Shown: positions 56,803 to 64,000 of the stretch, piece after piece
How positions within the stretch are numbered: position 1 is the first letter of the stretch
Layout: each line of letters begins with the position of its first letter
NCBI RefSeq assembly: GCF_004340525.1
Contig: NZ_SLWX01000008.1
Span: forward strand, 1-64,000
DNA length: 64,000 bases
Reading direction: 5' to 3'
From: Chromatocurvus halotolerans
Lineage (GTDB): Bacteria > Pseudomonadota > Gammaproteobacteria > Pseudomonadales > Halieaceae
Notes under the pieces: model-generated
What the model saw: only the letters and a program-made list of their open reading frames with translations
What the model was told of the DNA's origin: nothing
Database searches by the model: none
Translations under genes and position numbers: made by a program

Positions 56803-58239
56803 ATGAGCCTTACCCAGCGGGACATTATTGCGAGCCTCCCGGGCCACCTGCAGCCCTTTGCCCGGGTGCAGGACCACGCCACGCAGTACACCCGGCGCGA
56901 TCACGCGCTGTGGCGCTTTCTCATGCGACGGCTGACGCGCAGCCTGGCACGCACCGCGCATCCGGTGTATCTGGAGGGGCTACAGCGCACCGGGGTATCC
57001 CTGCGGCACATCCCCTCGATCGACGACATGAACCAGAGCCTGGCGCAGCTGGGCTGGAGCGCGATCGTGGTGGACGGCTTTATTCCGCCGGCCATCTTCA
57101 TGGAATTCCAGGCGCGCCGGGTGCTGGTGATTGCGCTGGAGATGCGCGATGAGGAACACACGGAGTACACGCCGGCGCCGGATATCCTGCATGAGGCGGC
57201 AGGTCACGCTCCCTTTATTGTCGATGTGGACTACGCCGAATTCCTGCAGCGTTTCGGTGAGGTCGGCATGCGCGCCATCGCCAACCAGCACGACTTCGAG
57301 GTCTACAACGCGGTGCGCACGCTGTCCGACCTGAAGGCCTCGCGCAATGCGCCGGCCGATGCGGTGGCCGAAGCCGAGGCGAGCCTGACCGCGCTCACGG
57401 AAAGTGATGCGCCGCCCTCGGAAGCGGCGCTGCTGGCGCGCCTGCACTGGTGGACCGTGGAATACGGGCTGGTGGGAACCCTGGACGACTACCGGATTTT
57501 CGGCGCCGGTCTGCTGTCCTCACTCGGCGAAAGCCAGCGCTGCCTGGACGACAGTCGGGTGCGCAAGATCCCACTCACCGTGGATGCCATCAAGTGGAAC
57601 TACGATATCACCCGCGAGCAGCCGCAGCTCTTCGTCACGCGCAGCTGCCGCCACCTGTCCCAGGTGCTGGAGGAATTCGCCGCGGGCATGGCCTTCCGCC
57701 GCGGCGGTGCTGCCTCGGTGCGCCAGGCCATCGAGGCCGGCACCGTGTGCACGGCGGAGCTCGACTCCGGCGTGCAGATCAGCGGACGCTTTGTCGACAT
57801 GATCTGCGATGCGGTGGATAACGTCAGCTACCTGCAGACCCGGGGTCCGGGGCAGATCGCCTGGCGCGGCAGCGAACTCTATGGCCACGGCACTGAAAGG
57901 CACCCCGAGGGCATCGGTGGGCCCGTGGGTTACCTCAAGGATTTCAGCCGCTGCCTCTCCGATTACAGTGTGGATGAGCTGAAGGCCCACGATATCCGAC
58001 TGGGTGAGCGCGTCACGCTGGAGTTTCTGTCGGGGATCACTGTCAGCGGCATTCTGCGCCACATCCTGCGCATGGAGCACCGCAACCTGCTGCTGCAGTT
58101 CGACGACTGCCGCGTCACCACCCTGGACGATCGCGTGCTGTTCGAACCCGCATGGGGTCCCTACGACATGATCGTGGGCGCGCGGGTGACATCGGTGTTT
58201 GGCGGCACGGCGGATCGCGAGGCGTTCCGGCTCTACTAG
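56803..58239 (+). CDS. biopterin-dependent aromatic amino acid hydroxylase with C-terminal extension
   Basis: The 478-residue protein contains the catalytic core of phenylalanine/tyrosine/tryptophan hydroxylases with iron ligands His130 and His135 (ILHEAAGHAPF) and Glu220 (HWWTVEYGLVG). It lacks an N-terminal ACT regulatory domain. Bacterial PhhA is about 260-300 residues; here about 180 further residues (roughly 300-478) follow, with beta-rich, unfamiliar sequence such as ISGRFVDMICDAVDNVSYLQ and VTLEFLSGITVSGILRHILR. With HPPD next door, phenylalanine to tyrosine is the likely reaction. I do not recognise the extension. Confidence 0.9.
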   Translation: MSLTQRDIIASLPGHLQPFARVQDHATQYTRRDHALWRFLMRRLTRSLARTAHPVYLEGLQRTGVSLRHIPSIDDMNQSLAQLGWSAIVVDGFIPPAIFMEFQARRVLVIALEMRDEEHTEYTPAPDILHEAAGHAPFIVDVDYAEFLQRFGEVGMRAIANQHDFEVYNAVRTLSDLKASRNAPADAVAEAEASLTALTESDAPPSEAALLARLHWWTVEYGLVGTLDDYRIFGAGLLSSLGESQRCLDDSRVRKIPLTVDAIKWNYDITREQPQLFVTRSCRHLSQVLEEFAAGMAFRRGGAASVRQAIEAGTVCTAELDSGVQISGRFVDMICDAVDNVSYLQTRGPGQIAWRGSELYGHGTERHPEGIGGPVGYLKDFSRCLSDYSVDELKAHDIRLGERVTLEFLSGITVSGILRHILRMEHRNLLLQFDDCRVTTLDDRVLFEPAWGPYDMIVGARVTSVFGGTADREAFRLY

Positions 58240-58313
58240 CGGGCCACTACACCGCATAGAGGCATGATTCGTGCATCCGGTAGCTGAATGGCAAGCGGAT
58301 GGCGGAGTCACTT

Positions 58314-59912
58314 ATGTCTGTTTCATTAACGCGCAGGGCTTTTCTGGAGCGGCTCGGTGCCGCGGGGGGCTCTGCTGCGGTGCTGCAGGGCGCAGTGGCG
58401 CTGGGGCTGACGCCGGGTGCGGCAAACGCGGATGCGCTCTCCAGACCGATGCCGGTGGGCGATGGCCGCTCGGTTGTTCTGCTTGGCGGCGGTCTGTCGA
58501 GTCTCATGGCGTGCCTCGAATTGGAGCGCGCCGGCTTCCAGTGCACCATTCTGGAAGCCTCGCATCGTCTCGGCGGGCGCAACCTCACCCTGCGCTCCGG
58601 CGACCTGATCGACGAGATGGGCTTTCCGCGCCGCTGCGAATTCGATGACGAACCGCATCTCTACTTCAACGCCGGACCGGCGCGCATTCCCGCGCACCAT
58701 CGCCTGCTGCTCCACTACTGCAAGACCCTCGGGGTGGAGCTCGAGCCCTTCGTCAACGTCGACTACAACGCCTGGACCCAGGATGACGCGGCCTTTGGCG
58801 GCGAGCGTGTGCGCCAGCGCCACTTCGTCACCGAGGCCCGGGGTTTCCTGGCCGAGCTTGCCGGCAAGCTCAGCCGGGAGGGCGCCCTTGACGAGGCGCT
58901 GGATGCGGACGACGTCGAGCGCTTCATGGGCTTTTTGCGCAGCTATGGCGACCTCGACAGCAACCTGGTCTATCGCGGTTCCCCGCGCGGCGGTCACCTT
59001 CAGCCCGGGAATCTCTCGCCCACGGCCGGTATGCTTGAGCCGGGGCAGCTGCCGCCTGGGCTCGATTTCTCGGAAATTCTCAAGTCCGACTTCTGGCGCT
59101 ACAAGATGCACTTTGGTGAAAGCGAAGACCAGGCAGCGCCACTGATGCAGCCACGCGGCGGCATGGATGCGATTGTGCACGCCTTTGAGCGCAATATCAC
59201 AAGCCCCATGGTTACCCACGCGGTGGTGCAGCGCATCCGCGTGCTGGATGACGGGGTGGACGTGGTCTACCAGCGCGACGGTGCCCACCATCGCCTGCGT
59301 GCGGATTACTGCCTGAACTGCATCCCTGCGCACCTGCTGGCGGGTATCGATCACAACTTTCCGCCGCGCTACACCGAGGCGCTGAACAGCATCGGTCGCG
59401 GCAAGCTGTTCAAGCTGGGCATCCAGATGAACCAGCGCTTCTGGGAAGACGAGGGGATTTACGGTGGCATCTCCTGGACCAGCCAGCCCATCGAGCAGGT
59501 CTGGTATCCCCCTCACGGCGCCCACCTCCCCAGCGGGATTGTTCTGGCCGCCTATACCTTTGACCCCGCGCATGCCGAACTGTTTGCCCGCATGCCGCCG
59601 GAGCAGCGCTATGCCAGTGCGCTGTCGCAGCTGGAAAAGCTGCATCCGCAGGCGAAGCAGCACGCCCACACCTTTGTCAGCGTGCCCTGGCAGCGCATGA
59701 ACTTCAACATGGGCTGCACCGCGAAATGGAGTGACACGGCGCGCAGTCGGCATTTCCCCTACCTGCAGCGGCCGCTGCGTGGCCGTCACCTGCTGATGGG
59801 GGACCAGATGAGCTACCACCCCGGCTGGCAGGAGGGGGCCTTCTCGTCCGCACATCATGCCATCCAGCAGCTGCAGTCACAGGTGGCAGCGCCGCGGGTG
59901 GCGGCGCGATGA
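58314..59912 (+). CDS. Tat-exported flavin monoamine/L-amino acid oxidase family protein
   Basis: The 532-residue protein begins with a twin-arginine signal (SLTRRAFLERLGAAGGSAAV) and continues with the FAD-binding Rossmann motif VVLLGGGLSSLMACLELERA, then ILEASHRLGGRNLTLRSG. The C-terminal FAD contact region is RGRHLLMGDQMSYHPGWQEG. It belongs to the amine oxidase family that includes L-amino acid and monoamine oxidases. The following cytochrome c gene suggests it passes electrons to the respiratory chain rather than oxygen. ATG 58314 is preferred over 58299 because GGCGGAG lies 6 bases upstream. Its stop overlaps the next ATG (ATGA). Confidence 0.87.
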   Translation: MSVSLTRRAFLERLGAAGGSAAVLQGAVALGLTPGAANADALSRPMPVGDGRSVVLLGGGLSSLMACLELERAGFQCTILEASHRLGGRNLTLRSGDLIDEMGFPRRCEFDDEPHLYFNAGPARIPAHHRLLLHYCKTLGVELEPFVNVDYNAWTQDDAAFGGERVRQRHFVTEARGFLAELAGKLSREGALDEALDADDVERFMGFLRSYGDLDSNLVYRGSPRGGHLQPGNLSPTAGMLEPGQLPPGLDFSEILKSDFWRYKMHFGESEDQAAPLMQPRGGMDAIVHAFERNITSPMVTHAVVQRIRVLDDGVDVVYQRDGAHHRLRADYCLNCIPAHLLAGIDHNFPPRYTEALNSIGRGKLFKLGIQMNQRFWEDEGIYGGISWTSQPIEQVWYPPHGAHLPSGIVLAAYTFDPAHAELFARMPPEQRYASALSQLEKLHPQAKQHAHTFVSVPWQRMNFNMGCTAKWSDTARSRHFPYLQRPLRGRHLLMGDQMSYHPGWQEGAFSSAHHAIQQLQSQVAAPRVAAR

Positions 59913-61252
59913 CGCCGGGGCGCCTGTTTGCGGAGCGCTGTATCGACAGACCCGGACGCCGGACATCCTCCCGCTGGCAAAGTGCCGGCTCTGTTGCGAG
60001 ACGGCTGGCCGTCGCCCTGCTGTCGGCAGCGGCAATGGCGCACGCCGATCAGCACAGCGCAACAACAGCAGTGGATGACGGCGATTTTGTCTTGCCCCCC
60101 GTGGCGGAAGAGCTGATTGCCTGCACCACCTGCCACGGCGTGGGTCTTGGCGGTAACCGGGCATTGAATGCACCGCGACTCGCCGGGCTGCCGGGCTGGT
60201 ACGTGCGCAATCAGCTGCGTGCCTTTCGCGAGGGCTGGCGCGGCCGGCATCCCGACGACAGCTACGGCGCGGCCATGTGGCCGCAGGCGGCGCAGCTGGA
60301 TGACAGTGCCGTGGAACGCGCGGTCGATCTGGTCGTGTCCCTGCCGGCGCCAGTCTCTGGAGCGGCGCTGGTGACAGCCGCTGCGGACAGGGGTCGTGAT
60401 GATCCCGCCGCCATCGGGGATACGGCCCGCGGTGCCGTGCTATATGAGGCCTGCGCCGCCTGCCACGGTGTCGATGGTAGCGGTAACGCGGACCTGCAGG
60501 CGCCACCGCTGGTCGGCCGCGAGTCCTGGTACCTGGCGCGGCAGATCGACGGCTTCCGTCGCGGCGTGCGGGGCTATGACGCACAGGACGTCGCCGGCAC
60601 GGGCATGCGCCTGGCAAGCGCTGGACTCGCGGATGAGCAGGCGGTGTACGATACGGTGGCGTACATTGCCGGGCTGTCTACAACGATGGCCAGCGCGGCG
60701 GCGCCCACCCCACAACCCAAAGCTGAGGATAATTCCATGAACAAGCAACCGACTTCCCGCCCCCGCAAACTGGCCGCCACCGCGGCACTGGCGCTCGCGG
60801 TGGGCGCGAGTGCCAGCGCCTCGGCGGAGGTCCGCCGGCACAAGCTGCCCGGGAGTGATTTCCCCATCGCCCAGGCGGTGGAGGTGCTGCCGGGCACAAC
60901 CCTGGTCTATCACAGCGGCACGACACCGCGCCCCGCCAATCCCGATGCAAAGGAGTATTCCCCGGACTACTGGGGCGACACGGAGGCACAAACCCTGTCC
61001 GTGTTCGCACGGCTGGAGGAGTCGCTGACAGCGAAGGGCCTGACCTTCGGTGACGTGATCAAGATGCAGGTGTTCCTGGTCGCGCCTGAGGGTGAGGACA
61101 TGATGGACTTTCAGGGCATGATGCGTGCCTATCGTCGCTACTTTGGCACCGAGGACCAGCCCAGCCTGCCCGCGCGCTCGGCGCTGCAGGTGGCCGGGCT
61201 GGCGGTGCCGGGCATGCTGGTCGAGATCGAGGTGGTGCTGGCGCGGCCCTAG
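59909..61252 (+). CDS. di-heme cytochrome c fused in frame to a RidA-family domain
   Basis: One uninterrupted 447-residue frame encodes two proteins' worth of sequence. Residues 1-276 hold an export signal (RRLAVALLSAAAMAHA) and two class I cytochrome c domains with heme sites CTTCH (72-76) and CAACH (182-186), and possible axial Met residues in AAMWPQ and GTGMRLAS. Residues 277-447 hold a second complete signal peptide and a RidA/YjgF domain. No stop separates them, although TGA (60724-60726) and TAA (60730-60732) occur in the next frame just before the second start. It may be a genuine fusion, or one lost base may have joined two genes. The ATG overlaps the flavoprotein stop. Confidence 0.8.
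   Translation: MTPGRLFAERCIDRPGRRTSSRWQSAGSVARRLAVALLSAAAMAHADQHSATTAVDDGDFVLPPVAEELIACTTCHGVGLGGNRALNAPRLAGLPGWYVRNQLRAFREGWRGRHPDDSYGAAMWPQAAQLDDSAVERAVDLVVSLPAPVSGAALVTAAADRGRDDPAAIGDTARGAVLYEACAACHGVDGSGNADLQAPPLVGRESWYLARQIDGFRRGVRGYDAQDVAGTGMRLASAGLADEQAVYDTVAYIAGLSTTMASAAAPTPQPKAEDNSMNKQPTSRPRKLAATAALALAVGASASASAEVRRHKLPGSDFPIAQAVEVLPGTTLVYHSGTTPRPANPDAKEYSPDYWGDTEAQTLSVFARLEESLTAKGLTFGDVIKMQVFLVAPEGEDMMDFQGMMRAYRRYFGTEDQPSLPARSALQVAGLAVPGMLVEIEVVLARP
60737..61252 (+). CDS. RidA-family imine/enamine deaminase (internal start, exported)
   Basis: An internal ATG preceded by GAGGA (60725-60729) opens a 171-residue protein with its own signal peptide (KLAATAALALAVGASASASA, cleaved before EVRRHK). 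The RidA domain follows, with GTTLVYHSGTTPRP, the trimer-interface segment GDVIKMQVFLV and the conserved substrate-binding Arg in LPARSALQVAGLAVPG. RidA hydrolyses reactive imines to keto compounds; an exported version next to a periplasmic amine oxidase fits removal of its imine product. It is probably translated separately as well as, or instead of, being part of the fused frame. Confidence 0.75.
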   Translation: MNKQPTSRPRKLAATAALALAVGASASASAEVRRHKLPGSDFPIAQAVEVLPGTTLVYHSGTTPRPANPDAKEYSPDYWGDTEAQTLSVFARLEESLTAKGLTFGDVIKMQVFLVAPEGEDMMDFQGMMRAYRRYFGTEDQPSLPARSALQVAGLAVPGMLVEIEVVLARP

Positions 61253-61272
61253 CGGGGCCGGGTCGTCGTCGC

Positions 61273-61283
61273 ACCTGACCCCA
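61273..61283. repeat. half copy of the dispersed palindrome
   Basis: ACCTGACCCCA lies between the convergent RidA and beta-barrel genes and abuts the stop codon of the latter. It matches the right arm of the full copies at 36499 and 55055; the left arm is replaced by GGGTCGTCGTCG. Confidence 0.4.
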
Positions 61284-62603
61284 TCAGAAGGTCTTCCGGA
61301 TCCGCAGCGTCACCCGGCTGGCCCGCTCGAACTGACCGATCAGGTCACTCTGCTGTCCCCAGATCAGGTCGGCGCCGAGATCCAGGGCCAGCGAGTTGCC
61401 CTGCTGCCAGGTGAGGGCTGGCCGCAGACTGCCGCTGCCGTCGCTGAGCACGTTGATCATCTCCAGTACCGCGCGCCAGCGCTCGTTGCGGAAGCTGCGC
61501 TGGATGCGCAGCGTGCTCACCACGTCGGTTTCCGGGCGGACCAGGTCGATGTCTCCGATGGCGATATGGTCCACCACCAGCTGTGCATTCAGGAAGACGC
61601 CCCCCGGCAGGCTCCAGTCCAGCCCGCTACCGATCAGCCAGCGCGATTCTTTTGCCGCCGCGAGCCCCCGAACAGGCACAAGATTCACCGGCTGCTCGGG
61701 AATATAAGCGCCCTCCAGTCGCCACACCCGCGCGCCTGCAGCGTGCTGCCAGGTGGCGCCCAGAAGCGTGCGCACCGGATAGCGGAGCTCCACGCCGTTG
61801 CCATCCGCCAGGAAAACCGGCTCCGTATCCGGGCCGTGAATGACCATGACACTGGTATCTGATGTGCCGATAGTCCGCGAGGCCCGAACTCCGAGCGTTG
61901 GATTATCCGGGACATCGACGTCGATACTCGCGGGTACAATGCCGGCCGGAATCCCGCCCCGGGATCGCGCCGCGCGGATATCGAACGCATCTCCCGTTCC
62001 TGCCAGTTGATTGACGGTGCCATCAAACGCAGCCGCGGCGTCCAGGCGCGTATCACCAAAACGAAAGCGTGCCCGGGCGCCCCAGCGTGAAATACGCTCG
62101 GGCCGGTCCTGCGTGAAGACCACCTCACGGCGGCGCACCGCATCAAAGCGATCCGTCACCTGTACGCCATCGAGCACGCCCCAGGCCACGGTCTGCTTGC
62201 CCAGCGTCAGCTGGGTCGTGCGTTTGCGCCAGCTGAGCGTGGCGGCATCGATTTCGACGCGGACATCATTGCCCGACTGCCAGGGCTCGGACACAGTGCT
62301 GTAGGTCTCCCGGGTACCAAGGCCAGTGTCGCTGGCTGCGCCCTCCAGACGCAGGCGGCCTTCGGCAGACCAGGTACGGCCCATTCGCAGCTGAGTCTCT
62401 GGCAGCAGGATGACACGCAGCTGCGACACGCCACCCCGGGTTGCGGCGGCTATCACGCTTTCTGTCTGCAGTGAACTGCTGCTGCGCAGGGGTGCCGCCG
62501 TCGCCTCGAGCGCAAGCAGGGCCGCAAGCATTGACGCAGAGAGTCGTGACAGGCGCATGACTGAGCGGCGCCTCGTGCTCGTCGGGGCGGGTGACAGATC
62601 CAT
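61284..62603 (-). CDS. predicted outer-membrane beta-barrel protein of an RND/LolA-like cluster
   Basis: The 439-residue precursor has a signal peptide (MRLSRLSASMLAALLALEATA) and alternating beta-strand pattern throughout. Examples are SAEGRLRLEGAASDTGLG, TTQLTLGKQTVAWGVLDGVQ and the terminal strand RASRVTLRIRKTF. The motif GKQTVAWG near D..R resembles DUF1302-type barrels found with MMPL/RND exporters and LolA-like proteins, which is its context here. ATG 62603 (AAGGCAC upstream) and ATG 62558 are both plausible starts. Substrate unknown; a lipid or hydrophobic export role is inference. Confidence 0.7.
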   Translation of the reverse strand: MDLSPAPTSTRRRSVMRLSRLSASMLAALLALEATAAPLRSSSSLQTESVIAAATRGGVSQLRVILLPETQLRMGRTWSAEGRLRLEGAASDTGLGTRETYSTVSEPWQSGNDVRVEIDAATLSWRKRTTQLTLGKQTVAWGVLDGVQVTDRFDAVRRREVVFTQDRPERISRWGARARFRFGDTRLDAAAAFDGTVNQLAGTGDAFDIRAARSRGGIPAGIVPASIDVDVPDNPTLGVRASRTIGTSDTSVMVIHGPDTEPVFLADGNGVELRYPVRTLLGATWQHAAGARVWRLEGAYIPEQPVNLVPVRGLAAAKESRWLIGSGLDWSLPGGVFLNAQLVVDHIAIGDIDLVRPETDVVSTLRIQRSFRNERWRAVLEMINVLSDGSGSLRPALTWQQGNSLALDLGADLIWGQQSDLIGQFERASRVTLRIRKTF

Positions 62604-62614
62604 GGAGTGCCTTG

Positions 62615-63433
62615 TCAGTCGAGGTAGGGTACGCCGTAGGCGAGGGACTCGGCGTCGAATACGCTGTCGTCAAGGTGCGGCCTGTGCTGCATGTCTGTGA
62701 AATACACGACGGTGGTATGGCCGCTCTGCAGCTGGTCCACCGTAAAGCGCATCGCGGTCCAGGCGCCGCCAACGGTGTCGAGTTCCTCAACGACAATATG
62801 CTTCAGAGGGTCACCGTCAGCATCAAGGTAGGTGATATCCACCGGAAAGTTGCGCTCGGTGTCGATCAGTGCGGTGAATCGCGAGTAGCCGGTTTCTGCA
62901 ATGATCCGGGCTGACTGCGCCTCACCCTCGAGCCGCGCGTAGCGAATGCCGTCGACAGTCTCCTCCCGCGCTGACGTGAATATCCAGTCTTCCAGACCAA
63001 ATTTGAAATCATCCTTGATATCACCGTAGGACAGATCGGTTCCCATGAAGTAGTCACCGCGATCTGACACTGGCAGGCGCCGCACGCGCCCGGTAGCGGG
63101 CAGGTACAGCCAGTTCTCGTCATCGCCGACCCGGTGGTCAAAGGTGAGGAAAGCTGTGTCGCTGATCATGGCTGGCTGGGTAAAGAAAATGGCAATGCGG
63201 ATTGTCTCCGGCGTGTCCGAGTGGAACATCAGCGCCTCGCGCTGGCGCGTATCGCCGGATCCGTTGCGCATCGCGAAATGCATGGTGCCCACCCGGCCCT
63301 CGTTGGCCGGGCGCGCAGCGATTGCCTGCGCGGTTGCCAGCGCGGCAGGATCGGAGGCCCCTCCCGCCACAGCGGCACCGGTGCCTGCGGCCAAAAAGAG
63401 GGATAGCATGAACTGTCTAGGCGTGAGCAACAT
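62615..63433 (-). CDS. outer-membrane lipoprotein-sorting (LolA-like) protein
   Basis: The 272-residue precursor has a signal peptide (FMLSLFLAAGTGAAVA) and a LolA/LolB-like beta sheet fold. Segments such as ENWLYLPATGRVRRLPVSDR, YFMGTDLSYGDIKDDFKFGL and WTAMRFTVDQLQSGHTTVVY are characteristic of the LolA-like proteins paired with MMPL transporters. It probably carries a hydrophobic molecule across the periplasm. ATG 63433 has GGAG upstream; a longer frame to 63520 has no signal-peptide start. Its start overlaps the transporter end by 17 bp. Confidence 0.85.
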   Translation of the reverse strand: MLLTPRQFMLSLFLAAGTGAAVAGGASDPAALATAQAIAARPANEGRVGTMHFAMRNGSGDTRQREALMFHSDTPETIRIAIFFTQPAMISDTAFLTFDHRVGDDENWLYLPATGRVRRLPVSDRGDYFMGTDLSYGDIKDDFKFGLEDWIFTSAREETVDGIRYARLEGEAQSARIIAETGYSRFTALIDTERNFPVDITYLDADGDPLKHIVVEELDTVGGAWTAMRFTVDQLQSGHTTVVYFTDMQHRPHLDDSVFDAESLAYGVPYLD

Positions 63434-64000
63434 GAGTCTGGCTCCGTTGGGGAATGAGTGAAATGGAGGCAATGAGGGCCGGCAGCATGACCAGCGCGCC
63501 CACCAGCGATCCGAGGGCACCGACCGCCACCAGTACGCCGAACCAGCGCAGTGGCGGCGCCGAGCTGATGCAGATCACGGCCAGTGCAAGACCCAGCGCC
63601 ACCGCCGACCAGAAGCAGGCCCGGGCGACAACGATATAGTTGCCGCTGACCGCGGCGCTTGCCTCGGGGTTGATGTCGAGCTGCCTGCGCAGCTGCGAGA
63701 CCAGGTGGATGCCGAAGTCAACGCCGAGCCCCGTGGCGATGGCGGCAGTCATGGAGGTCGCCGGCGCAATATCGATTCCGAACAGTCCCATGCAGGCGTA
63801 AACCGTCACAACGCCGACAAAGACCGGTATTACCGCGAGACTGGCAAAAATCGCCGAGCGGAAAATCACCAGCGTGGTCAGGAAAACCAGGGCGGAGGCG
63901 ACGCCAAGTCCGACAAAGTGGTTGGCGGCCAGTTGGCTCATCCAGCCATCGTTAACCGCGACGCGTCCGCTGATCTGCGCGTCCAGGCCGCTACTGGCGC
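63417..64000 (-). CDS. MMPL/RND-family transporter, C-terminal part (runs off window)
   Basis: The visible 194 codons are the C-terminal end of an RND-superfamily protein; the frame stays open to the window edge. Hydrophobic helices include VGLGVASALVFLTTLVIFRS, IPVFVGVVTVYACMGLFGID and FWSAVALGLALAVICISSAP. The conserved TM4-like segment reads MTAAIATGLGVDFGIHLVSQ, with the Asp expected for proton relay. An internal ATG at 63941 is not the true start. With the LolA-like and barrel genes it forms a three-gene export module. Confidence 0.87.
   Translation of the reverse strand, partial: ASSGLDAQISGRVAVNDGWMSQLAANHFVGLGVASALVFLTTLVIFRSAIFASLAVIPVFVGVVTVYACMGLFGIDIAPATSMTAAIATGLGVDFGIHLVSQLRRQLDINPEASAAVSGNYIVVARACFWSAVALGLALAVICISSAPPLRWFGVLVAVGALGSLVGALVMLPALIASISLIPQRSQTHVAHA

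Noticed and set aside
58326-59858. Reverse open frame of about 510 codons opposite the flavoprotein gene
   Set aside because: Antisense shadow of an intact FAD-dependent enzyme.

Overview
The window looks like ordinary chromosome from a high-GC, Gram-negative gammaproteobacterium, most likely marine (Halieaceae or a related family). The pointers are a TonB-dependent receptor paired with a TPR sulfotransferase, outer-membrane phospholipase A, a TolC-type channel, a DUF6491 protein, a VC2487-type glycosyltransferase and a complete glycogen cluster. The family-level placement is inference. I saw no rRNA, tRNA, CRISPR array, insertion sequence, integrase or prophage gene. Coding density is high, and only two gene-free stretches exceed 300 bp (2048-2377 and 12867-13171).

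Layout. 134-12866: uup, acetoacetate-CoA ligase, heme A synthase, an amidase with an XRE-cupin regulator, a PAP2 phosphatase/glycosyltransferase pair behind a Pho-box-like sequence, an MFS carrier and a BetT-like BCCT carrier. 13172-23574: a forward run of TonB receptor, TPR-sulfotransferase, MarR regulator, an ABC exporter whose nucleotide-binding domain has lost every catalytic motif, HlyD adaptor, TolC channel, then an OmpA lipoprotein. 23709-25637: a DUF4124 protein and a beta-CASP MBL-fold protein. 25658-38460: glycogen metabolism, with glgX-glgP-glgC-pgm-glgA as one reverse-strand operon, divergent malQ, and convergent glgB. 38583-43997: sterol-desaturase-like, EEP lipoprotein and nucleoside hydrolase genes with overlapping ends, a 2OG-Fe(II) oxygenase, phospholipase A and DUF6491. 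44098-53509: an MscS channel, two sodium:solute symporters, a hydrolase-membrane fusion, threonine aldolase, a YadGH-like ABC-2 exporter and AcpH.

53597-61252 reads as amino-acid and peptide catabolism: a secreted M20 peptidase, an Lrp regulator, 4-hydroxyphenylpyruvate dioxygenase, an aromatic amino acid hydroxylase with a long extra C-terminal domain, a Tat-exported flavin amine oxidase, and a single open frame joining a di-heme cytochrome c to a RidA imine deaminase. Together they suggest periplasmic oxidation of an amino acid to an imine, electron delivery to cytochrome c, and imine hydrolysis by RidA, next to the cytosolic Phe to Tyr to homogentisate route. 61284-64000 holds a beta-barrel protein, a LolA-like protein and the C-terminal part of an MMPL/RND transporter that runs off the window.

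The points most worth a second look are the catalytically dead ABC exporter with its MarR operator, the cytochrome c-RidA fusion, the Pho box ahead of the PAP2/glycosyltransferase pair, and a dispersed palindrome (core GGGGTCAGGTC) that forms the overlapping 3' ends of malQ and glgB and recurs in other intergenic gaps.
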